Position numbers and translations under genes: made by a program. Of a stretch of 64,000 nt of DNA, positions 50,981-62,580 are shown one piece after another. Below the pieces are notes generated by a model. That model was not told the origin of the DNA. It did no database searches and saw nothing but the letters and a program-made list of their open reading frames with translations. The stretch comes from Calliopsis andreniformis (lineage: Eukaryota; Arthropoda; Insecta; Hymenoptera; Andrenidae). Each line of letters begins with the position of its first letter. Positions within the stretch are counted from its first letter, which is position 1. The DNA lies in assembly GCF_051401765.1 (NCBI RefSeq), contig NW_027480569.1, positions 434,001 to 498,000 of the forward strand. Reading direction: 5' to 3'.

Positions 50981-53900
50981 GATTGATGATTGAGGATTGA
51001 GGATTGAAGATTGAGTATTGCTGATTGAATATTGAGGATTGGGGATTGAGGTTTGAGGATTGAGGACGAGGACTGACGGTAGAGGATGTAGGTTTGAGGA
51101 TTGAGGATTGAGGACTGAGGATTGAGGATGCGTGCTAAGCGTCGGGGATTGAGATTCGACGACTGAGGACTGAGGATTGAGGATTGAGAATTGAGGATTT
51201 ATGTTTGAGGATTGAAGATTGAGGACTGAGAATTGAGGATTGAGGAATGAGGATTGAAGATTGAGTATTGAGGATTGAAGATTGAGGATAGAGGATTGAG
51301 TACTGAGGATGGAGGATGAGGGCTGAGGGTTGAGGGTTGAGGATTGAGAAATGAGGATTGAGGATTGAGGATAGAAATTGAGGATTGGGTATTGAGGATT
51401 GAAGAATGAGGATTGAGGAATTAGGATTGAGGATTGAGGATTGAGGACTGAAGATTGAGGATTGGGTATTGAGGATTGAAGAATGAGGATTGAGGATTGA
51501 GGATTGAGGATTGAGGATTGAGGATTGAAGATTGAGTGTTGAGGATTGAAAATTGAGGATTGAGGATTGACGATTGAGGATTGAGGATTGAAGATTGAGT
51601 ATTGAGGATTGAAGATTGAGGATTGAGTATTGAGGGTTCAGGGTTGAAGACTGAGGATTGAGGATTGAGGATTGAGGATTGAGGATTGAGGATTGAGGAT
51701 TGAAGATTGAATATTTATGATTGAATATTGAGGACTGAGGATTGAGGGTTGTGGATTGAGGACGAGGACTGAGGGTTGAATATTGATGTTTGAGGTCTGA
51801 GGATTAAGGATTGAGGATTGAGAATTGAGGATTGAGGATTGAGGATTGAAGATTAAGGATTGGGTATTTAGGATTGAAGAATGTGGATTGAGGATTGAGG
51901 ATTGAGGATTGGGGATTGAAGATTGAGTATTGATGATTGAATATTGAGGATTGAGGATTGAGGTTTGAGGATTGAGGATGAAGACTGAGGGTTGAGGATT
52001 GAGGTTTGAGGAACGATGATTGAGGATTGAGGATTGTGGACTAAGGATTGACGATTGAGTATTGAAGATTGAGGATTGATGACTGAGGATTGACGACTGA
52101 GAATTGAGGATTGAGGATTGATGATTGAAGATTGAGTATTGAGGATTGAATATTGCGGATTGAGGATTGAGGATTGAGGATTGAGGATTGAGAATTGAGG
52201 ATTGAGGATTGAGGATTGAGGATTGAGGATTGAGGATTGAAGATTGAGTATTGATGATTGAATATTGAGGATTGAGGATTGAGGATTGAGGATTGAAGAT
52301 TGAGTATTGAGGATTGAAGATTGAGGATTGAGTATTGAGGATTGAGGATTCAGGGTTGAAGATTGAGGATTGAGGATTGAGGATTGAGGATTGAGGATTG
52401 AGGATTGGGTGTTTAGTATTGAAGAATGAGGATTGAGGATTGAGGTTTGAGGATTGAGGATTGAGGATTGAGGATTGAGGATTGAAGGTTGAGTATTGAG
52501 GATTGAAGATTGAGTATTCAAGATTGAGTATTGATGATTGAATATTGAGGATTGAGGATTGAGGATTGAGGATTGAGGATTGAGGATTGGGTATTGAGGA
52601 TTGAGTAATGAGGATTGAGGATTGAGGTTTGAGTATTGGGGATTGCAGATTGAGTATTGGCGATTGTAGATTGAGGATTGAGGATTGAGGATTGAGGAAT
52701 GAGGATCGAAGATTGAGTATTGAGGATTGAAGATTGAGGATAGAGGATTGAGTACTGAGGATGGAGGATGAGGGCTGAGGGTTGAAGATTGAGGATTGAG
52801 AAATGAGGGTTGAGGATTGAGGATTGAAATAGAGGATTGGGTATTGAGGATTGAAGAATGCGGATTGAGGAATTAGGATTGAGGATTGAGGATTGAGGAT
52901 TGACGATTGAGGATTGGGTATTGAGGATTGAAGAATGAGGATTGAGGATTGAGGATTGGGGATTGAGGATTGAAGATTAGTGTTGAGGATTGAAGATTGA
53001 GGATTGAGGATTGAGGATTGAGGATTGAGGATTGAAGATTGGGTATTGAGGATTGAAGATTGAGGATTGAGTATTGAGGATTGAGGATTCAGGGTTGAAA
53101 ATTGAGGATTGAGGATCGAGGATTGAGGATTGAGGATTGGGGATTGAAGATTGAATATTGATGATTGAATATTGAGGACTGAGGATTGAGGGTTGTGGAT
53201 TGAGGACGAGGGCTGAGGGTTGAATATTGATGTTTGAGGTCTGAGTATTAAGGATTGAGGATTGAGAATTGAGGATTGAGGATTGAGGATTGAAGATTGA
53301 GGATTGGGTATTTAGGATTGAAGAATGAGGATTGAGGATTGAGGTTTGAGGATTGAGGATTGATGATTGAGTATTGTCGATTGAATATTGAGGATTGAGG
53401 ATTGAGGTTTGAGGATTGAGGACGAGGACTGACGGTTGAGGATTGAGGTTAGAGGATTGAGGATTGGGGATTGAGGACTGAGGATTGAGGATTGAGGATT
53501 GAGGATTGAGCATTGAGGATTGAAGATTGATGACTGGGGATTGAGGATTGAATATTGAGGATTAACGATTGAAGATTGGGGATTGAGTATCTAGGATCGG
53601 AGATTGATTATTGAGGATTGAAGATTGAGGATTGACGATTGAGGATTGAGGATTGAGAATTGAGGATGAGGACTGAGGGTTGAGGATTGAGGATTGAGGA
53701 ATGAGGATTGATGGTTGAGGATTGAGGATTGAGGATTGAGTACTGAGGATGGAGGATGAGGGCTGAGGGTTGAGGATTGAGGATTGAGGATTGAAATTGA
53801 GGATTGGGTATTGAGGATTGAAGAATGAGGATTGAGGAATTAGGATTGAGGATTGAGGATTGAGGATTGAAGGTTGAGGATTGGGTATTGAGGATTGAAG

Positions 53901-54480
53901 AATGAGGATTGAGGTTTGAGGATTGAGGATTGAGGACTGAGGATTGAGGATGCGTGCTAAGCGTCGGGGATTGAGATTCGACGACTGAGGACTGAGGATT
54001 GAGGATTGAGAATTGAGGATTGATGTTTGAGGATTGAAGATTGAGGATTGGGTATTGAGGATTGATGAATGAGGAATGAGGATTGAGGATTGAGGATTGA
54101 GGATTGAGGATTGAGGATTGAAGATTGAGTATGGATGATTGAATATTGAGGATTGAGGATTGAGGTTTGAGGAACGAGGATTGAGGATTGAGGATTGAGG
54201 ACTAGGGATTGACGATTGAGTATTGAAGATTGAGGATTGGTGACTGAGGATTGACGACTGAGAATTGGGGATTGAGGATTGATGATTGAAGATTTAGTAT
54301 TGAGGATTGAATATTGAGGATTGAGGATCGAGGATGGAAGATTGAGAATTGAGGATTGAAGATTGGGGTTGAGGATTGAGTATTGAGGATGGAGGATGGG
54401 GGCTGAGGGTTGAATATTGAGGATTGAGGATTGAGTATTGATGATTGAAGATTGAGGGTTGAAGATTGAGTATTGAGGAT
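50640..54480 (+). repeat. Large satellite block G, copy 1
   Basis: Matches 59.02-62.58 kb. The shift is 8377 at the modules (50656/59033, 50872/59249, 51129/59506), 8363 near 52.5 kb and 8099 from 53.0 kb (subtype-1 module 53951/62050; GATTGGTGACTG near 54236/62335). The step from 8363 to 8099 is a 264-base piece (about 52.69-52.95 kb, with GATCGAAGATTGAG) missing in copy 2. The left edge overlaps partial copy F3. Block E order is embedded at 52.0-53.7 kb. Satellite only. Confidence 0.87.
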
Positions 54481-57400
54481 TGAAGATTGAGTATTGATGA
54501 TTGAATATTGAGGATTGAGGATTGAGGATTGAGGATTGAAGATTGAGTATTGAGGATTGAAGATTGAGGATTGAGTATTGAGGATTGAGGATTCAGGGTT
54601 GAAGATTGAGGATTGAGGATTGAGGATTGAGGATTGAGGATTGAGGATTGGGTGTTTAGTATTGAAGAATGAGGATTGAGGATTGAGGTTTGAGGATTGA
54701 GGATTGAGGATTGAGGATTGAGGATTGAAGGTTGAGTATTGAGGATTGAAGATTGAGTATTCAAGATTGAGTATTGATGATTGAATATTGAGGATTGAGG
54801 ATTGAGGATTGAGGATTGAGGATTGGGTATTGAGGATTGAGTAATGAGGATTGAGGATTGAGGTTTGAGTATTGGGGATTGCAGATTGAGTATTGGCGAT
54901 TGTAGATTGAGGATTGAGGATTGAGGATTGAGGAATGAGGATCGAAGATTGAGTATTGAGGATTGAAGATTGAGGATAGAGGATTGAGTACTGAGGATGG
55001 AGGATGAGGGCTGAGGGTTGAAGATTGAGGATTGAGAAATGAGGGTTGAGGATTGAGGATTGAAATTGAGGATTGGGTATTGAGGATTGAAGAATGAGGA
55101 TTGAGGAATTAGGATTGAGGATTGAGGATTGAGGATAGAAGATTGAGGATTGGGTATTGAGGATTGAAGAATGAGGATTGAGGATTGAGGATTGAGGATT
55201 GAGGATTGAGGATTGAGGATTGAAGATTGGGTATTGAGGATTGAAGATTGAGGATTGAGTATTGAGGATTGAGGATTCAGGGTTGAAAATTGCGGATTGA
55301 GGATCGAGGATTGAGGATTGAGGATTGAGGATTGAAGATTGAATATTGATGATTGAATATTGAGGACTGAGGATTGAGGGTTGTGGATTGAGGACGAGGG
55401 CTGAGGGTTGAATATTGATGTTTGAGGTCTGAGTATTAAGGATTGAGGATTGAGAATTGAGGATTGAGGATTGAGGATTGAAGATTGAGGATTGGGTATT
55501 TAGGATTGAAGAATGAGGATTGAGGATTGAGGTTTGAGGATTGAGGATTGATGATTGAGTATTGTCGATTGAATATTGAGGATTGAGGATTGAGGTTTGA
55601 GGATTGAGGACGAGGACTGACGGTTGAGGATTGAGGTTAGAGGATTGAGGATTGGGGATTGAGGACTGAGGATTGAGGATTGAGGATTGAGGATTGAGCA
55701 TTGAGGATTGAAGATTGATGACTGGGGATTGAGGATTGAATATTGAGGATTAACGATTGAAGATTGGGGATTGAGTATCTAGGATCGGAGATTGATTATT
55801 GAGGATTGAAGATTGAGGATTGACGATTGAGGATTGAGAATTGAGAATTGAGGATGAGGACTGAGGGTTGAGGATTGAGGTTTGAGGAATGAGGATTGAT
55901 GGTTGAGGATTGAGGATTGAGGATTGAGGATTGAGGATTGAGGATTGAGTATTGAAGATTGAGTATTGATACCTGAGGATTGAGGATTGAGGATTGAGGA
56001 TTGAGGATTGAGGATTGAATATTGAGTGTTGGGGATTGAAGATTGAGGATTGAGGATTGAGGATTGAGGATGGAGAATGAGGACTGACGGTTGAGGATTG
56101 AGGTTTGAGGATTGAAGATTGAGGACTGTGGACTGAGGTTGAGGATTGAGGATTGAGCATTGAGGATTGAAGATTGAGTACTGGGGATTCGGGATTGCAG
56201 GTTGAGGATTAAGGATTGAAGATTGAGTATTGAGGATTGAAGATAGAGGATTGAGTATTGAGGATTGAGGATTCAGGGTCGAAAATTGAGGATTGAGGAT
56301 TGAGGATTGAGGATTGAGGATTGAAGATTGAATATTGATGATTGAATATTGAGGACTGAGGATTGAGGGTTGTGGACTGAGGACGAGGACTGAGGGTTGA
56401 ATATTGATGTTTGAGGTCTGAGGATTAAGGATTGAGGATTGAGAATTGAGGATTGAGGATTGAGGATTGGAAATTGAGGATTGGGTATTTAGGAATGAAG
56501 AATGAGGATTGAGGATTGAGGTTTGAGGATTGAGGATTGAAGATTGAGTGTTGATGATTGAATATTGAGGATTGATGATTGAGGTTTGAGGATTGAGGAC
56601 GAGGACTGACGGTTGAGGATTGAGGTTTGAGGATTAAGGATTGGGGATTGAGGACTGAGGATTGAGGATTGAGGATTGAGCATTGAGGATTGAAGATTGA
56701 TGACTGGGGATTGAGGATTGAAGATTGAGGATTAACGATTGAAGGTTGGGGATTGAGGACCTAGGATCGGAGATTGATTATTGAGGATTGAAGATTGAGG
56801 ATTGAGGATTGAGGATTGAGGTTGGAGAATGAGGACTGACGGTTGAGGATTGAGGTTTGAGGATTGAAGGTTGAGGTCTGAGGACTGAGGATTGAGGATT
56901 GAGGATTGAGAATTGAGGATTGAAGATTGAGTACTGGGCATTGGGGATTGAAGATTGAAGATTAAGGATTGAAGATTGCGGATTGAGGATCTAGAATTGG
57001 AGATTGATTATTGAGGACTGAAGATTGAGGATTGAGAATTGAGGATTGAGAATTGAGAATTGAGTATGAGGACTGAGGGTTGAGGATTGAGGTTTGAGGA
57101 ATGAGGATTGAGGGTTGAGGATTGAGGATTGAGGATTGCGGATTGAAGATTGAGTATTGATGATTGAATATTGAGGATTGAGGATTGAGGTTTGAGGATT
57201 GAGGATTGAGGAGTGAGTATTGAGGGTTGAGTATTGTAGATTGAGTATTGATGCCTGAGGATTGAGGATCGAGAATTGAGGATTGAGGATTGGAGATTGA
57301 TTATTGAGGATTGAAGATTGAGAATTGAGGATTGAGGATTGAGAATTGAGAATTGAGTATGAGGACTGAGGGTTGAGGGTTGAGGTTTGAGGAATGAGGA

Positions 57401-57650
57401 TTGAGGGTTGGGGAATGAGGATTGAGGATTGAGGATTGAGGATTGAGCATTGAAGATTGGGTATTGATGCCTGAGGATTGAGGATTGAGGATTGAGGATT
57501 GAGGATTGAAGATTGAGTATTGAGGATTGAAGATTGAGGGTTGAAGATTGAGTATTGATGATTGAATATTGAGGAATGAGGATTGAGGATTGAGGATTGA
57601 GGATTGAGGATTGAGGATTGAAGATTGAGTATGGATGATTGAATATTGAG
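54481..57650 (+). repeat. Satellite mosaic of blocks E and F
   Basis: The 54.6-55.8 kb part repeats 52.3-53.6 kb at shifts of 2243 (ATTCAAG) to 2188 (GGATCGG). The 55.75-56.8 kb part resembles 40.8-41.8 kb, and 56.2-57.6 kb resembles 46.7-48.2 kb with a gap near 56.82 kb. The longest peptide-like - strand frame of the window (54202-55701, 499 codons) starts at a GCATT variant here; it is wholly made of the NPQSSIL cycle and I do not regard it as a gene. Confidence 0.8.
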
Positions 57651-59019
57651 GATTGAGGATTGAGGTTTGAGGAACGAGGATTGAGGATTGAGGATTGAGG
57701 ACTAGGGATTGACGATTGAGTATTGAAGATTGAGGATTGATGACTGAGGATTGACGACTGAGAATTGGGGATTGAGGATTGATGATTGAAGATTTAGTAT
57801 TGAGGATTGAATATTGAGGATTGAGGATCGAGGATGGAAGATTGAGAATTGAGGATTGAAGATTGGGGATTGAGGATTGAGTATTGAGGATTGAGGATTG
57901 AGGATTGAAGATTGAGTATTGAGGATTGAAGATTGAGGGTTAAAGATTGAGTATTGATGATTGAATATTGAGGATTGAGGATTGAGGATTGAGGATTGAG
58001 GATTGAGGATTGAGGATTGAGGATTGAAGATTGAGAATTGATGATTGAATATTGAGGATTGAGGATTGAGGTTTGAGGATTGAGGACGAGGACTGACGGT
58101 AGAGGATTTAGGTTTGAGGATTGAGGATTGAGGGATGAGGATTGAGGATGAGTGCTAAGGCTCGGGGATTGATGTTCGACGACTGAGGACTGAGGATTGA
58201 GGATTGAGAATTGAGGATAGATGTTTGAGGATTGAAGATTGAGGATTGAGGATTGAGGATTGAGGAATGAGGATTGAAGATTGAGTATTGAGGATTGAAG
58301 ATTGAGGATAGAGTATTGAGTACTGAGGATGGAGGATGAGGGCTGAGGGTTGAGGATTGAGGATCGAGGATGGAAGATTGAGAATTGAGGATTGAAGATT
58401 GGGGATTGAGGATTGAGTATTGAGGATGGAGGATGGGGGCTGAGGGTTGAATATTGAGGATTGAGGATTGAGTATTGAGGATTGAAGATTGAGGGTTGAA
58501 GATTGAGTATTGATGATTGAAGATTGAGTATTGAGGATTGAATATTGAGGATTGAGGATTGAGGATTGAAGATTGAGTATTGAGGATTGAATATTGAGGA
58601 TTGAGGATTGAGGATTGAGGATTGAGGATTGAGGATTGAAGATTGAGTATTGAGGATTGAAGATTGAGGGTTAAAGATTGAGTATTGATGATTGAATATT
58701 GAGGATTGAGGATTGAGGATTGAGGATTGAGGATTGAGGATTGAGGATTGAGGATTGAAGATTGAGAATTGATGATTGAATATTGAGGATTGAGGATTGA
58801 GGTTTGAGGATTGAGGACGAGGACTGACGGTAGAGGATTTAGGTTTGAGGATTGAGGATTGAGGGATGAGGATTGAGGATGAGTGCTAAGGCTCGGGGAT
58901 TGATGTTCGACGACTGAGGACTGAGGATTGAGGATTGAGGATTGAGGATTGAAGGTTGAGGATTGGGTATTGAGGATTGAAGAATGAGGATTGAGGTTTG
59001 AGGATTGAGGATTGAGGAC
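57651..59019 (+). repeat. Satellite with two subtype-3 modules, 731 bases apart
   Basis: The stretch around 57.9-58.3 kb repeats 58.63-59.0 kb at a shift of 731 bases (GGGTTAAAG at 57937/58668; subtype-3 module 58149/58880). Upstream the shift is 536 (GGATCGAGGATGG at 57825/58361), so the first copy lacks 195 bases including GGATGGGGGCTGAGGG. The 520-base spacing from GGATCGAGGATGG to the subtype-3 module also occurs at 48715-49235 and 62424-62944. Satellite only. Confidence 0.82.
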
Positions 59020-62000
59020 TGAGGATTGAGGATGCGTGCTAAGCGTCGGGGATTGAGATTCGACGACTGAGGACTGAGGATTGAGGATTGAGAATTGAGG
59101 ATTGATGTTTGAGGATTGAAGATTGAGGATTGGGTATTCAGGATTGATGAATGAGGATTGAGGATTGAGGATTGAGGATCTAGGATTGGAGATTGATTAT
59201 TCAGTATTGAAGGTTGAGGATTGTGGATTGAGGGATGAGGATTGAGGATGAGTGCTAAGGGTCGGGGATTGATGCTCGACGACTGAGGACTGAGGATTGA
59301 GGATTGAGAATTGAGGATAGATGTTTGAGGATTGAAGATTGAGGATTGAGGATTGAGGATTGAGGATTGAGGATTGAGGATTGAAGATTGAGTATTGCTG
59401 ATTGAATATTGAGGATTGGGGATTGAGGTTTGAGGATTGAGGACGAGGACTGACGGTAGAGGATTTAGGTTTGAGGATTGAGGATTGAGGACTGAGGATT
59501 GAGGATGCGTGCTAAGCGTCGGGGATTGATATTCGACGACTGAGGACTGAGGATTGAGGATTGAGAATTGAGGATTTATGTTTGAGGATTGAAGATTGAG
59601 GACTGAGGATTGAGGATTGAGGAATGAGGATTGAAGATTGAAGATTGAGTATTGAGGATTGAAGATTGAGGATTGAGTACTGAGGATGGAGGATGAGGGC
59701 TGAGGGTTGAGGGTTGAGGATTGAGAAATGAGGATTGAGGATTGAGGATAGAAATTGAGGATTGGGTATTGAGGATTGAAGAATGAGGATTGAGGAATTA
59801 GAATTGAGGATTGAGGATTGAGGACTGAAGATTGAGGACTGGGTATTGAGGATTGAAGAATGAGGATTGAGGATTGAGGATTGAGGATTGAGGATTGAGG
59901 ATTGAGGATTGAAGATTGAGTGTTGAGGATTGAAAATTGAGGATTGAGGATTGACGATTGAGGATTGAGGATTGAAGATTGAGTATTGAGGATTGAAGAT
60001 TGAGGATTGAGTATTGAGGGTTCAGGGTTGAAGACTGAGGATTGAGGATTGAGGATTGAGGATTGAAGATTGAATATTTATGATTGAATATTGAGGACTG
60101 AGGATTGAGGGTTGTGGATTGAGGACGAGGACTGAGGGTTGAATATTGATGTTTGAGGTCTGAGGATTAAGGATTGAGGATTGAGAATTGAGGATTGAGG
60201 ATTGAGGATTGAAGATTAAGGATTGGGTATTTAGGATTGAAGAATGTGGATTGAGGATTGAGGATTGAGGATTGGGGATTGAAGATTGAGTATTGATGAT
60301 TGAATATTGAGGATTGAGGATTGAGGATTGAGGATTGAGGATGAAGACTGAGGGTTGAGGATTGAGGTTTGAGGAACGATGATTGAGGATTGAGGATTGT
60401 GGACTAAGGATTGACGATTGAGTATTGAAGATTGAGGATTGATGACTGAGGATTGACGACTGAGAATTGAGGATTGAGGATTGATGATTGAAGATTGAGT
60501 ATTGAGGATTGAATATTGCGGATTGAGGATTGAGGATTGAGGATTGAGGATTGAGGATTGAGGATTGAGGATTGAGGATTGAGGATTGAGGATTGAGGAT
60601 TGAAGATTGAGTATTGATGATTGAATATTGAGGATTGAGGATTGAGGATTGAGGATTGAAGATTGAGTATTGAGGATTGAAGATTGAGGATTGAGTATTG
60701 AGGATTGAGGATTCAGGGTTGAAGATTGAGGATTGAGGATTGAGGATTGAGGATTGAGGATTGAGGATTGGGTGTTTAGTATTGAAGAATGAGGATTGAG
60801 GATTGAGGTTTGAGGATTGAGGATTGAGGATTGAGGATTGAGGATTGAAGGTTGAGTATTGAGGATTGAAGATTGAGTATTCAAGATTGAGTATTGATGA
60901 TTGAATATTGAGGATTGAGGATTGAGGATTGAGGATTGAGGATTGAGGATTGGGTATTGAGGATTGAGTAATGAGGATTGAGGATTGAGGTTTGAGTATT
61001 GGGGATTGCAGATTGAGTATTGGCGATTGAAGATTGAGGATTGAGGATTGAGGATTGGGGATTGAGGATTGAAGATTAGTGTTGAGGATTGAAGATTGAG
61101 GATTGAGGATTGAGGATTGAGGATTGAGGATTGAAGATTGGGTATTGAGGATTGAAGATTGAGGATTGAGTATTGAGGATTGAGGATTCAGGGTTGAAAA
61201 TTGAGGATTGAGGATCGAGGATTGAGGATTGAGGATTGAGGATTGAAGATTGAATATTGATGATTGAATATTGAGGACTGAGGATTGAGGGTTGTGGATT
61301 GAGGACGAGGGCTGAGGGTTGAATATTGATGTTTGAGGTCTGAGTATTAAGGATTGAGGATTGAGAATTGAGGATTGAGGATTGAGGATTGAAGATTGAG
61401 GATTGGGTATTTAGGATTGAAGAATGAGGATTGAGGATTGAGGTTTGAGGATTGAGGATTGATGATTGAGTATTGTCGATTGAATATTGAGGATTGAGGA
61501 TTGAGGTTTGAGGATTGAGGACGAGGACTGACGGTTGAGGATTGAGGTTAGAGGATTGAGGATTGGGGATTGAGGACTGAGGATTGAGGATTGAGGATTG
61601 AGGATTGAGCATTGAGGATTGAAGATTGATGACTGGGGATTGAGGATTGAATATTGAGGATTAACGATTGAAGATTGGGGATTGAGTATCTAGGATCGGA
61701 AATTGATTATTGAGGATTGAAGATTGAGGATTGACGATTGAGGATTGAGGATTGAGAATTGACGATGAGGACTGAGGGTTGAGGATTGAGGTTTGAGGAA
61801 TGAGGATTGATGGTTGAGGATTGAGGATTGAGGATTGAGTACTGAGGATGGAGGATGAGGGCTGAGGGTTGAGGATTGAGGACTGAGGATTGAAATTGAG
61901 GATTGGGTATTGAGGATTGAAGAATGAGGATTGAGGAATTAGGATTGAGGATTGAGGATTGAGGATTGAAGGTTGAGGATTGGGTATTGAGGATTGAAGA

Positions 62001-62580
62001 ATGAGGATTGAGGTTTGAGGATTGAGGATTGAGGACTGAGGATTGAGGATGCGTGCTAAGCGTCGGGGATTGAGATTCGACGACTGAGGACTGAGGATTG
62101 AGGATTGAGAATTGAGGATTGATGTTTGAGGATTGAAGATTGAGGATTGGGTATTGAGGATTGATGAATGAGGAATGAGGATTGAGGATTGAGGATTGAG
62201 GATTGAGGATTGAGGATTGAAGATTGAGTATGGATGATTGAATATTGAGGATTGAGGATTGAGGTTTGAGGAACGAGGATTGAGGATTGAGGATTGAGGA
62301 CTAGGGATTGACGATTGAGTATTGAAGATTGAGGATTGGTGACTGAGGATTGACGACTGAGAATTGGGGATTGAGGATTGATGATTGAAGATTTAGTATT
62401 GAGGATTGAATATTGAGGATTGAGGATCGAGGATGGAAGATTGAGAATTGAGGATTGAAGATTGGGGATTGAGGATTGAGTATTGAGGATGGAGGATGGG
62501 GGCTGAGGGTTGAATATTGAGGATTGAGGATTGAGTATTGAGGATTGAAGATTGAGGGTTGAAGATTGAGTATTGATGAT
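59020..62580 (+). repeat. Large satellite block G, copy 2
   Basis: Copy of 50.64-54.48 kb at shifts of 8377, 8363 and 8099 bases. It lacks the 264-base piece near 61.05 kb, where GATTGAAGATTGAGG runs straight into TGGGGATTGAGG and ATTAGTGTT (61076). Its first kilobase is itself repeated at 63.31-64.0 kb (shift 4292-4299). CpG modules start at 59033, 59249, 59506 and 62050. Satellite only. Confidence 0.87.

Noticed and set aside
54202..55701. A 499-codon - strand open frame, and dozens of similar frames of 64-269 codons, as repeat-protein genes
   Set aside because: All consist of the NPQSSIL cycle dictated by the DNA unit, overlap one another in different frames with the same peptide, often begin at TTG or incidental GCATT variants, and end at random TTA, CTA or TCA variants. 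No promoter, signal peptide, unique domain or intron signal surrounds them.
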